A stretch of DNA of 64,000 nucleotides from a virus. This document shows positions 52,631 through 60,290 of the stretch, one piece after another (the stretch's first letter is position 1; every line of letters begins with the position of its first letter). The stretch covers positions 20,089 through 84,088 of IMG/VR virus record IMGVR_UViG_3300037493_003260; one strand, written 5' to 3'. The notes below the pieces were generated by a model. It had not been told where the DNA came from, did no database searches, and saw nothing but the letters and a program-made list of their open reading frames with translations. The position numbers were made by a program, and so were the translations under genes.

Positions 52631-52662
52631 TCTGTTTAAGTCCTTTCCGTATAAGGTACATG

Positions 52663-52878
52663 TTAAGCATTCTTGTCCTCGATTTCTTCAATGAGGCATT
52701 TAATCTTTTCCACCTCAGCATCAGTTTCTGGTAATAGCCTCTCGGTAGCAACTTCCTCAGGGCCGTCCACGAATCGTTTCCGTGTAGGAATGTGCTGACA
52801 CCATGCATCATACTGATTAGGTCTTAGCGGATAAATCTTTCCACACTTAGGGCAATAAGCTACCCGCTGTTTAGGCAT
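52663..52878 (-). CDS. Small zinc-binding protein
   Basis: 71 residues. CPKCGKIYPL...WCQH near the start is a C-x2-C...C-x-H site, as in small treble-clef modules. The rest is an acidic helix (ETDAEVEKIKCLIEEIEDKN). Overlaps the upstream gene by eight bp. Confidence 0.65.
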   Translation of the reverse strand: MPKQRVAYCPKCGKIYPLRPNQYDAWCQHIPTRKRFVDGPEEVATERLLPETDAEVEKIKCLIEEIEDKNA

Positions 52879-53245
52879 TTTTTAGGTATTCTGGAAAATC
52901 GGCACAGCACAGAATTTCTTTTCGTATGCAGGGCCATTTTCTTACAGCGTTTTTATAGGCCAATCTGTAAATGAATTTTTGGTATTTAAAAACAAGCATA
53001 TGAAACGGCCTAAAAATAGGAAATACCCAAAACCCATAGGGTTTATGCACCAGGCAATACCCAGGAAAAATCAAATCGTGCAAAGATTGACAATTTATAG
53101 AACAGTATACACGAACTGTTCCAAACTTTTCTTTGTACTGCCATACCTGAATTCGGCCCCACTTACGGCACAAATTTCCAATGTAAGACGCAGCATCGTC
53201 TAAGTCATCCCAAGCGTCAAAATCTTCATCCCCGTAACTATGCAC
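52871..53245 (-). CDS. Hypothetical protein; start moved to GTG
   Basis: 124 residues from the GTG at 53245, which has a perfect GGAGG five bases upstream. The ATG at 53257 lies at the expected transcript start and has no ribosome site. An EKFGTVRVY motif recurs in small proteins of bacteria and phages. The C-terminal half is aromatic and basic. Function unknown. Confidence 0.6.
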   Translation of the reverse strand: MHSYGDEDFDAWDDLDDAASYIGNLCRKWGRIQVWQYKEKFGTVRVYCSINCQSLHDLIFPGYCLVHKPYGFWVFPIFRPFHMLVFKYQKFIYRLAYKNAVRKWPCIRKEILCCADFPEYLKNA

Positions 53246-53265
53246 TGTAACCTCCATTTAATTAG

Positions 53266-53295
53266 ATTATACCACAAAAACACTGTTATTGTCAA
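53266..53295 (-). promoter_or_regulatory. Sigma70-type promoter
   Basis: TTGACA (53290-53295), 18-bp spacer, TGTGG then TATAAT (53266-53271). The predicted transcript starts near 53259, leaving a ~14-nt leader for a GTG start at 53245. Drives the small-protein and coiled-coil genes below. Confidence 0.87.
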
Positions 53296-53323
53296 CGAAA
53301 ACATTGTTCGTTCCTAGGTCTCC

Positions 53324-53632
53324 TCAGTCTTTCCAAACTAAAATGTGAAATCCAACTCCAAAAAGTATAACTCTAATAATTGGCTTATAAAACGTGTTCT
53401 CGCATACCAAAAATTGAAACAGCCAGTGCCATTTACAAGAAGCATATGTTCGGTCTTTCCAGGCGTTTAAAAATTCTAACTTCACAAGCCTGCTACCAGC
53501 ATGAAAAGTGCAGTGCCGAAAAATGCGGTGTAAAACGCAAAGATTAATCCCCTCATCCAACATTACGTCAAGAGCTGGCATCTTATTCGTACAATAAGCA
53601 CAATCTCTGCTAGCTACCAATTTTATTTTCAT
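53324..53632 (-). CDS. Hypothetical protein
   Basis: 102 residues. CAYC near the start and further Cys/His may bind metal. A hydrophobic, aromatic C-terminal half (WHWLFQFLV, PIIRVILFGVGFHIL) may be membrane-associated. Last gene before the promoter at 53266-53295. Confidence 0.6.
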   Translation of the reverse strand: MKIKLVASRDCAYCTNKMPALDVMLDEGINLCVLHRIFRHCTFHAGSRLVKLEFLNAWKDRTYASCKWHWLFQFLVCENTFYKPIIRVILFGVGFHILVWKD

Positions 53633-53641
53633 TTGTCCTCC

Positions 53642-54265
53642 TTAAAGGTCAATCACGACTGGTTTGTTCACCAATTCATAGTGTGCATTCAAAACTGAAC
53701 AGTTACTATATATAGTGTTATCTAGCGTTATGCTACCATACCCCTCGTGTATGTGTCCAAAAACAGCATGGTGTATCCGACGCTTCTGAATGGCCTGCCT
53801 TAAATCGTAGCATCCACAGGATTCATGGTGTTCATTTATGTCTAGAATGCCCTGTGGTGCCCCGTGCGTAATTAGCATGTCCGCCTCTTGGGGTATCATC
53901 TGCCATAGCTTTGCTATATCATTGCCGCGCTTTTTCATAAAGGCCCAGTGTCCAAAAAGAGGAGTATAAGGACTGCCCCAAAATGTCTTACCTTCAATGT
54001 AAACTCCACTATTCTCCAAGTAAATAGCATTAGATAAAAACTCCTGTGTCACTGAGGGTCCAACAGTACTTGCATACTGGTCGTGGTTGCCTGAAACGCA
54101 AATTTTGTATTTGTGTGGTTGCTTACCTAGCCAATAGTTAAACGCCACCAAATCATGGAACGTCCCTTGGGCAGAATAATCTCCGCAATGTACCAATGTA
54201 TCCCCATCGGGGAGTATCAGTTCATTTTCAGACCCATGTGTATCTGCAATCACTATGACCCGCAT
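53642..54265 (-). CDS. Calcineurin-like metallophosphoesterase
   Basis: 207 residues. VIADTHGSE, VHCGDYSAQG, VSGNHDQY, LITHGAP and VFGHIHEG supply the dinuclear metal site. This resembles the MPPED/Icc-like small phosphoesterases. Substrate unknown. Confidence 0.87.
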   Translation of the reverse strand: MRVIVIADTHGSENELILPDGDTLVHCGDYSAQGTFHDLVAFNYWLGKQPHKYKICVSGNHDQYASTVGPSVTQEFLSNAIYLENSGVYIEGKTFWGSPYTPLFGHWAFMKKRGNDIAKLWQMIPQEADMLITHGAPQGILDINEHHESCGCYDLRQAIQKRRIHHAVFGHIHEGYGSITLDNTIYSNCSVLNAHYELVNKPVVIDL

Positions 54266-54568
54266 TTATTGCTTCCTACCCCAACGCTTGTGCACAACAG
54301 GTTTTGCCTGTTTCTTTACCCGTGGAGTTTCCAAAGAGATAATGCCCCACTTCTTGAATAATTCAAAAGTGGTCCTCGACAGCTCAGTTATCGGCGTGTT
54401 TTTGTACTTCTGGATACGCCATGCCTTGCGCTGTTCAAGTCCCTTGAGAAGTTTAAGCCCATCACGGGTCTTGTTTCTGTCATGGTGGTTCTCAAGAATG
54501 TATCGGTGACTGCTACCTCCACCGCCTTTGCTTACGACTGTGCTACTGCTACTAGATGCATGTTTCAT
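54266..54568 (-). CDS. Small basic protein
   Basis: 100 residues. A Ser/Gly-rich start (SSSSSTVVSKGGGGSS) followed by basic helices (KTRDGLKLLKGLEQRKAWRIQKY) and a Lys/Arg-rich end. Likely nucleic-acid binding by composition. Abuts the phosphoesterase gene. No family. Confidence 0.6.
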   Translation of the reverse strand: MKHASSSSSTVVSKGGGGSSHRYILENHHDRNKTRDGLKLLKGLEQRKAWRIQKYKNTPITELSRTTFELFKKWGIISLETPRVKKQAKPVVHKRWGRKQ

Positions 54569-54570
54569 TT

Positions 54571-54741
54571 TTAGTCCTCCTGTGTGAAAACGATGTTTCT
54601 GGTTTCATTGCTAAATTCTTGGGTGACAGATTTGGTCATATCAAAGCCAGCGTCAATCCACTGCTGTCTGACATACCGCCACCAATCCTTGTTGTACTCA
54701 AATTTTGCCCTGGTATCTTCAGAGATTTCTAAGCGTTTCAT
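54571..54741 (-). CDS. Small hypothetical protein (56 residues)
   Basis: ATG at 54741 with GGAGGG upstream, inside the end of the kinase gene. Charged, with LEISEDTRAKFEYNKDWWRYVRQQW, a plausible helix with aromatic face. Read directly because it is under the usual length limit. Confidence 0.62.
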   Translation of the reverse strand: MKRLEISEDTRAKFEYNKDWWRYVRQQWIDAGFDMTKSVTQEFSNETRNIVFTQED

Positions 54742-55216
54742 TGCTACCCTCCGTGTACTTCACGATTTTTGTGAAGCCTTCTTTTTTAGATGGTTCAACG
54801 TATACCTTGTTAAATCGGTCCCATACATCTCCCCAAACAGAAGCATCGGCATCACCATGATTTGATTGCATACGCCGTTTCACGCTTTCTGCTTTCGATA
54901 GTCTTGGCATAACAACAGCGGTTACCGTGTACCCTTTGTCTTTGATTACCGCAAAGTGTCGGCTCCGTATGAAGGTGCTAACGTTGGTTTCGTCAATTAC
55001 AATGTCGTTTCCAATATCAGACATTACCTGCAAAGCGTACCGTTCTATTTTAAAAATCTCTGGCTCCAGGTCCACATCAAACACATAAGACCCACCACCC
55101 ACCATATACCGCAGGGCATCTCGACTGATAACCACGTAGCCGTTCTTTACAAGGTCTTTTGTAACCGTGCTTTTTCCACTGCCGATATTGCCGACCAGCA
55201 TAATAAGGTTAGGCAT
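54719..55216 (-). CDS. P-loop polynucleotide-kinase-like protein
   Basis: 165 residues from the ATG at 55216; the frame to 55330 is inside the preceding gene. Walker A GNIGSGKS at 9-16, VISRDALRYM (Asp), DIVIDETN and an RRMQ lid arginine fit the AAA_33/T4 Pnkp kinase domain. The 3'-phosphatase domain of T4 Pnkp is absent. It may prepare 5'-OH RNA or DNA ends for the RNA ligase at 62273-63175. Confidence 0.75.
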   Translation of the reverse strand: MPNLIMLVGNIGSGKSTVTKDLVKNGYVVISRDALRYMVGGGSYVFDVDLEPEIFKIERYALQVMSDIGNDIVIDETNVSTFIRSRHFAVIKDKGYTVTAVVMPRLSKAESVKRRMQSNHGDADASVWGDVWDRFNKVYVEPSKKEGFTKIVKYTEGSNETLRNL

Positions 55217-55451
55217 TGCTGACTGGTTCCTTCTGCTCACCGATAACTTTATCAAGCGGAACAGCGTAACACAGTATCGTTCCATTTGATTCGGTAGGAT
55301 AAGACCGAATAATAGCCCCGTCAATCTCAAAGATTTTATCCTTAAGACACCCTGATTTCGTAAATTTTATTTTATTTATCCCTGAGATAACCTTGTATTT
55401 TGCAATTAAAACTATCTTGTCATGCCATCTCGGATTCCAAATTTCAATCAT
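55209..55451 (-). CDS. Small hypothetical protein
   Basis: 80 residues, mostly short beta strands (IVLIAKYKVISG, IDGAIIRSYP, GTILCYAVPLDKVIG). Overlaps the polymerase stop (ATGA) and the kinase start. Could be a polymerase accessory. Not recognised. Confidence 0.58.
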   Translation of the reverse strand: MIEIWNPRWHDKIVLIAKYKVISGINKIKFTKSGCLKDKIFEIDGAIIRSYPTESNGTILCYAVPLDKVIGEQKEPVSNA

Positions 55452-58003
55452 TTTGCCTCCCCATTTAGAAAATAATCTTTTGGCAGTTTTTCCATGGCAC
55501 CCAGTTTCTGTCCAACTGAAACATCTGCAGTAAGTAGAACCACGATTGGTCCAGGTCGTTCTGTCATCTTTGCGTGTACCATATGGATTACCTCGTCAAA
55601 TTCTTCGTCTTTTACTTCAAGAATCAAAGAGTCGTGGATGGTCATAATCAGGCGAGATTGTAAGCCACGCTTTAAAAGTTCCGATTTGACTTTAATGCTG
55701 GCCACTGACAAAATGTCGTGCGCCCCACCTTGAATGGGGGAATTCACAGCCTGACGGCGTGCCTCTGCCATCAGCACTTCCACGCCTGACCGAAACCCAC
55801 TCGCCAGCCTGCGCCTGCGCCCAGTCCAGCCAATTACTTCTCCTGTGGTTTCGGCACGTTTCTCTGTAGTTTTCATCCATGCCTTCATTACAGGGTAACG
55901 GGCGTAGATTGCATTAAAAGTTGCCTTTACCTGTTCAACGCTTAGCCCTGTATCTTTTGCAAGATTTTCCTCGCCCTTGCCGTAAATAACACTATAAACG
56001 ATTGTTTTTGCTTTTTCACGAAGTTCAAGAGTAACCTGCTCTGGAGTCATTTGGAACGCAATAGACGCAATCTTTCTATGAATATCCATCTTGACATCGT
56101 TTAAGTCAGCCAGCATGGTCGGGTCTTTGCTCTCGTTTGCTAATAGGCGGAATTCAATTTGTCCCAAGTCTGCCTCTATTAGTTTGAATCCTGGGGGCGC
56201 AATAATCCCCATGCGTAATTCCATGGCCATCCCAGGCTCTCTCTTTGGAATATTTTGTAAATTTGGATTGGAACTTGCAAGTCGTCCTGTAACTGTTGTG
56301 TGTTGCATATAGCTGGTATGCAACCGACCGTCTCCTCTGGCCAAATCAGGCATCGGTTTCACGTAAGTCGAATAAAACTTGCTTAACTTTCTATGCCGAA
56401 GTAGCAACTTTGGCAACGGATGTTCATAGGCCAGCCGTTCTAGGACCTCTTTGTCAGTTGATGGCTTGCTGGCGGCATTCGTTTTACGGCCCTTTGTTTT
56501 GGTCTGTTTGTACACGGGTAGCTTAAGCACGTCATAAAACAGAACCCGCATTTGGTCAGATGAATTAAAATTGACTGGCTTTCCCTGTTTCCGTTCTAGC
56601 CACTTCACATCTGGGTAACTGTACAGCTCGGCCTCCGTCTTTTTGATTTCCTCTTCGTATTTCAGGGCCAGCTTCTGGTAGTATTCTTTGTCTATCAAGA
56701 CCCCAGACATTTCCATGTCGGCCAGCACCACCGACAAGGGCAACATAATTTTTTGAAGTAACGGCAACAATCCCAGTTGCTTGACACGGGGTTGAAGCAC
56801 ACAGTACACACGCAGGGTTGCGTCCACGTCTTTGCAGGCGTACCGACAGAGTGTTTCTTGGGGTATCTTAATCATTGTGAACTGGTCGAACTTGGAGTAT
56901 TCAATCCCTAAGACTGAACACAGTTCTACAGAATAATCGCCCATGTCTGTAAACTTAAGAGCCAGATTCCCCAAGTCGTGCTGGCCTTTGGCGTTTTCAT
57001 CCAGCAGGTAATGCCCCAGCATGGTATCGAAAATAATACCCTTTGTTTTTATCCCGTAATATTTCAGGAATTGGTAATCGTATTTTATGTTCTGGCCAAT
57101 CTTTCGCTTATCAGGGTCTTCCAAAAATGTTTTCAGTCTAGACCAGATGTATTTCTCGTCCTCGTCGGACCAGAACTTTTCAGTCGGCTCTGTGAATTCG
57201 CTACCCGTATTATAAAAGGAAATGACAGACCCTGTGCCCACCTTTGTTGCAAACTGCACTGTAAGAATTTTACCTGTTAGAAAATCCCCAAACGTTTCTG
57301 TGTCCAGCGAGGCAACTTGGCTAGCGTTCAGTTCCACCATGAAGGCTTCAAATTGGTCCAGCGTCTTGATGTATTTGTATGATGTAGCCAGCTGGCCTGT
57401 GCTTCCTGTCTCACTGATTTTTTTGATGTAATCCAAGTCTCTCCTGAATTGCTCGGCTTCTTCTAGGCTTTCTGAATTGCGTATCAGAAAAGACGGATGC
57501 CAAGTTGGCACGCACCAGCATTTAAATTTGTCGCTCCACAACGGCTTGCCCCTGAATTTTGTGATGCCATCCAATCCAAGGACCTGTTTGAGTGCAACGG
57601 CCCCCATCAATCCAATGACGGTTGGCTTGACCAATCCAATTTCATAAGCCAGGTAGGGTTCGCACGCCCGCAGTTCCATCGGTTTGTGGACTTGGTTCAA
57701 TGGCGGTCGGCATTTCAAACTGTGGGTTACATACACGTTTTCCCGTTTAAGTCCAACACGGGTGAGATATTTGTCCAGTATGGCACCTGTATCACCCTGA
57801 AACGGAGCATCGGCCAAAATGTCTTGCTTCCCTGGAGATTCCCCGACTAGCAGAATCTTGGCGGTCAGATTTCCAGCACCCCATAAACACACAACTTCCT
57901 TTGTGTCAGCCTTGCTGGTTTTGCAAAGCTGGCATCTTCCGCAAGTCGGATTGCGTCCTGTGACGGCCTCGGTCATTGCCCGTTTCATGCTAATTCGTGC
58001 CAT
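55448..58003 (-). CDS. Uracil-DNA glycosylase / family A DNA polymerase fusion
   Basis: 851 residues. Residues 1-195 are a family-4 UDG: cysteines 21, 24, 98 and 114 for a 4Fe-4S cluster, GESPGKQD at 54-61, and WHPS near 168. Residues ~200-400 form a 3'-5' exonuclease (DTE at 234-236, NIKYD at 305-309, Asp392). The polymerase has Asp612 in EADLGQIE, an O-helix with Lys666 and Tyr670 where E. coli Pol I has Phe762, and MTIHDSLILEV. The Tyr is linked with fast, T7-like polymerases. This is the replicative enzyme. Confidence 0.93.
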   Translation of the reverse strand: MARISMKRAMTEAVTGRNPTCGRCQLCKTSKADTKEVVCLWGAGNLTAKILLVGESPGKQDILADAPFQGDTGAILDKYLTRVGLKRENVYVTHSLKCRPPLNQVHKPMELRACEPYLAYEIGLVKPTVIGLMGAVALKQVLGLDGITKFRGKPLWSDKFKCWCVPTWHPSFLIRNSESLEEAEQFRRDLDYIKKISETGSTGQLATSYKYIKTLDQFEAFMVELNASQVASLDTETFGDFLTGKILTVQFATKVGTGSVISFYNTGSEFTEPTEKFWSDEDEKYIWSRLKTFLEDPDKRKIGQNIKYDYQFLKYYGIKTKGIIFDTMLGHYLLDENAKGQHDLGNLALKFTDMGDYSVELCSVLGIEYSKFDQFTMIKIPQETLCRYACKDVDATLRVYCVLQPRVKQLGLLPLLQKIMLPLSVVLADMEMSGVLIDKEYYQKLALKYEEEIKKTEAELYSYPDVKWLERKQGKPVNFNSSDQMRVLFYDVLKLPVYKQTKTKGRKTNAASKPSTDKEVLERLAYEHPLPKLLLRHRKLSKFYSTYVKPMPDLARGDGRLHTSYMQHTTVTGRLASSNPNLQNIPKREPGMAMELRMGIIAPPGFKLIEADLGQIEFRLLANESKDPTMLADLNDVKMDIHRKIASIAFQMTPEQVTLELREKAKTIVYSVIYGKGEENLAKDTGLSVEQVKATFNAIYARYPVMKAWMKTTEKRAETTGEVIGWTGRRRRLASGFRSGVEVLMAEARRQAVNSPIQGGAHDILSVASIKVKSELLKRGLQSRLIMTIHDSLILEVKDEEFDEVIHMVHAKMTERPGPIVVLLTADVSVGQKLGAMEKLPKDYFLNGEAK

Positions 58004-59280
58004 TACATTTTCCTCAGTTCTGTTTTGATAGATTGCTCACTGTAGCCCCACGTGAGGGCACATTGTGTAACATACTGTTCTTTTATGACAGATTCTGGCA
58101 TTTTCTTTATGCTGGTCAGACACTCGCTCAGCAGTGTCGTTTTCTCATGCCCTACGGAAAACTTACTGACGATATAATGCTCTAGGGCACTCTGGGACCG
58201 TGCAATAAAATGTGTCAAACCCTCTTTGCCATACTGTTTACAAAACGTATCGGGGTCTTCTTTGTCAGGCAGAATAGCTACCTTTACGTCTAGGCCCGTT
58301 TCGATTAATGGCAGAATTCCTTTATACAATGAATGCTGTCCTGCATCATCACCGTCTTGCATAAGAATAACCTGTGAAGTCAGGCTTTTTAAAAGCCGAC
58401 ATTGGCTGGTCGTTAGGGCAGTACCCAATTGGGCCAAACAATTAAATCCCATATTGACAAGCCGAACACAATCCAGATTCCCCTCCACCAAAATAATTGG
58501 CTCACTTAACCGCACGTTCTGCAAACCATACAAGAATAAACCCTTTTTATAATAGTCAGAGGTCGGAGTTGCCGTGTATTTTGGCTCCTGCCCCACATCC
58601 AGACTGCGACCAGAGAAGGCACTGATGTCTCCACGAACATTATAAATTGGAAACATCAATCGGTGCGAAAAGCGTTCACCATACGGAGTGAGAAACCCCA
58701 ATGCCGTTAGCTCGGCCTCGGAAGCCCCCGCCCGTATAGCGACATCTGCAAAGCCCGACTGAGGATAGTACCCCAATTCAAATTTGCTGACAGCTTCATC
58801 CGAAAATCCACGTTCCAATAGGTATTCTCTGGCTCTTGACTGTGCGTAAAATTTGGAAAAGGCCTGTGTTGCCCATCGGCTCAGTTTGTATAATCTGGGA
58901 TTTTCAATCAGCAGAGTATCCTTTTCAACGACTGAGACTTCTGTACGTAGCCACTTGCTCCGTAAATATTCCATACGGGAATCCTCGTTTATGTTATATC
59001 CGCAAATCCCAGACAGCTTGTTTGCTGCATCCTCAAACGGAATATTGTCCAAGTGCATCACTAACGTAATCGCATCCCCTTTTGCAGGGCACGACCAGCA
59101 ATGAAAATAAGTATCTGATTTCCGCATACAAAAGGAAGGGTTAGAGTCATTGTGATAGACACATTTTGCCTTTACCCAATCTCCTTGGTCCTCGATTTGC
59201 TCAAAATTATAAAAAGATAACAGCTTAGTAACATCAACCTGCTTTTTTAACTCCTCTGTATTAACATGTTTATTAATCAT
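58003..59280 (-). CDS. DnaG-type primase
   Basis: 425 residues from the ATG at 59280 (CGGAG upstream); the frame to 59334 is in the HNH gene. Zinc domain CVYHNDSNPSFC...HCWSC, RNA-polymerase core, and Toprim motifs LVEGNLDCVRL and LMQDGDDAGQ. The C-terminal helicase-binding part is short. Makes primers for the adjacent polymerase. Confidence 0.92.
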   Translation of the reverse strand: MINKHVNTEELKKQVDVTKLLSFYNFEQIEDQGDWVKAKCVYHNDSNPSFCMRKSDTYFHCWSCPAKGDAITLVMHLDNIPFEDAANKLSGICGYNINEDSRMEYLRSKWLRTEVSVVEKDTLLIENPRLYKLSRWATQAFSKFYAQSRAREYLLERGFSDEAVSKFELGYYPQSGFADVAIRAGASEAELTALGFLTPYGERFSHRLMFPIYNVRGDISAFSGRSLDVGQEPKYTATPTSDYYKKGLFLYGLQNVRLSEPIILVEGNLDCVRLVNMGFNCLAQLGTALTTSQCRLLKSLTSQVILMQDGDDAGQHSLYKGILPLIETGLDVKVAILPDKEDPDTFCKQYGKEGLTHFIARSQSALEHYIVSKFSVGHEKTTLLSECLTSIKKMPESVIKEQYVTQCALTWGYSEQSIKTELRKM

Positions 59281-59758
59281 TATAACTCCGTATTTTACAA
59301 GTTCCTTTACAATGTCTGCAATATCTGTGTGCAAGTTTACAGTTTTCTACATGCTCAATAAAACGGCAATTACTCAGTGTATAATTTTTATCTGGGTCTT
59401 TTCTGTCAATACTTGGCTTTTTCATTAAATAGGCTTGGTCACGATACCAAAGATATTTAATGTTATTAACGGTCAGTTTATTTTGGATTCCGCGTTTTCC
59501 ATACCACCGATATGATTTATCGGATTTTGTATTACAGCGGCTTCTAATAGAGGTAAAAGTCTTTACCCACGGAAATTGTCTCCGATATTTGGTATTATAG
59601 ACAGAGTGCTTTTTTGGATATTTGTGCCGATATTTAGTCGTATCAGCCATTTCACAGCGACTACACCAAGAACGTCTCCCATCAGGAACATTAGGACGTT
59701 TAAAAAACAATTCCACCGATTTCCGTATTCGGCATTTAGTACAAATTTTAGTGCTCAT
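59273..59758 (-). CDS. Free-standing HNH homing endonuclease
   Basis: 161 residues. CTKCRIRKS...CSRC knuckle, then a basic region and SIDRKDPDKNYTLSNCRFIEHVEN, the late part of an HNH/NUMOD-type nuclease. Its stop overlaps the primase start by eight bases. It lies between receiver-like and primase genes. Confidence 0.82.
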   Translation of the reverse strand: MSTKICTKCRIRKSVELFFKRPNVPDGRRSWCSRCEMADTTKYRHKYPKKHSVYNTKYRRQFPWVKTFTSIRSRCNTKSDKSYRWYGKRGIQNKLTVNNIKYLWYRDQAYLMKKPSIDRKDPDKNYTLSNCRFIEHVENCKLAHRYCRHCKGTCKIRSYND

Positions 59759-60171
59759 TATATAAACTCCACAGTTTTGTACAGAATGTGGTACGGAATA
59801 TGTATTGTATTAAACGGGTGTGCCTGCACCATGTTTCCAGCTCCTGTAGGATTCATAGAATGAATGACACAGCTTGTCTCCTGATTAACGGTACCATGCA
59901 GGTGCGATATGACCATCAGGCCGTTATGGCCGTGCTTCAAATCGTACTCTGCGTGAGCCTCGTCATAAATAGAAGTTTCTTCCAAGTCATGGTCCAAGAA
60001 AAGGATGTCAAACTTAATCAGTCTGAGAATGCTGATAGCTTCCTTTACATCCTTGGTGATAAACAAAAAAGGCACGTCATGGAATTGTTTATTAAACCAA
60101 TCAATTCGCATCTGGTCATCTTCCAGCACAAAGACTGCCGTGAGAAGCTTTTTGTTTAGTTGAATTATCAT
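59758..60171 (-). CDS. Cyclic-phosphate-processing receiver-like (cREC) protein
   Basis: 137 residues. A receiver-like fold (FVLEDDQMRIDWF, FDILFLDHDLEE) is followed by the histidine-rich ending (VIHSMNPTGAGNMVQ) seen in the 'cyclic-phosphate processing receiver' family, predicted to process 2',3'-cyclic phosphates in RNA repair. Co-occurrence with RNA ligase and kinase supports an RNA-repair role. The enzymatic role is a published prediction for the family, not seen here. Confidence 0.68.
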   Translation of the reverse strand: MIIQLNKKLLTAVFVLEDDQMRIDWFNKQFHDVPFLFITKDVKEAISILRLIKFDILFLDHDLEETSIYDEAHAEYDLKHGHNGLMVISHLHGTVNQETSCVIHSMNPTGAGNMVQAHPFNTIHIPYHILYKTVEFI

Positions 60172-60290
60172 TTTCTACCTTTTCGGGTTGTACCTTTTCG
60201 TGCTCGACTTCCGTTTCCGATGTTGACCAACCATTCTAAGTAACGACAATTTTCCAGTGTGTAGTGTTTATCAATCTCCAGTCTGTCATT
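60168..60290 (-). pseudogene. C-terminal remnant of an HNH-type homing endonuclease
   Basis: In the gap between helicase and receiver-like genes, one frame reads RLEIDKHYTLENCRYLEWLVN, the same pattern as the end of the HNH at 59273 (KDPDKNYTLSNCRFIEHVEN). No start codon or upstream domain remains: the frame runs back into the helicase gene. A short 17-codon ATG ORF exists in another frame. Evidence of an old mobile gene that decayed. Confidence 0.65.
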
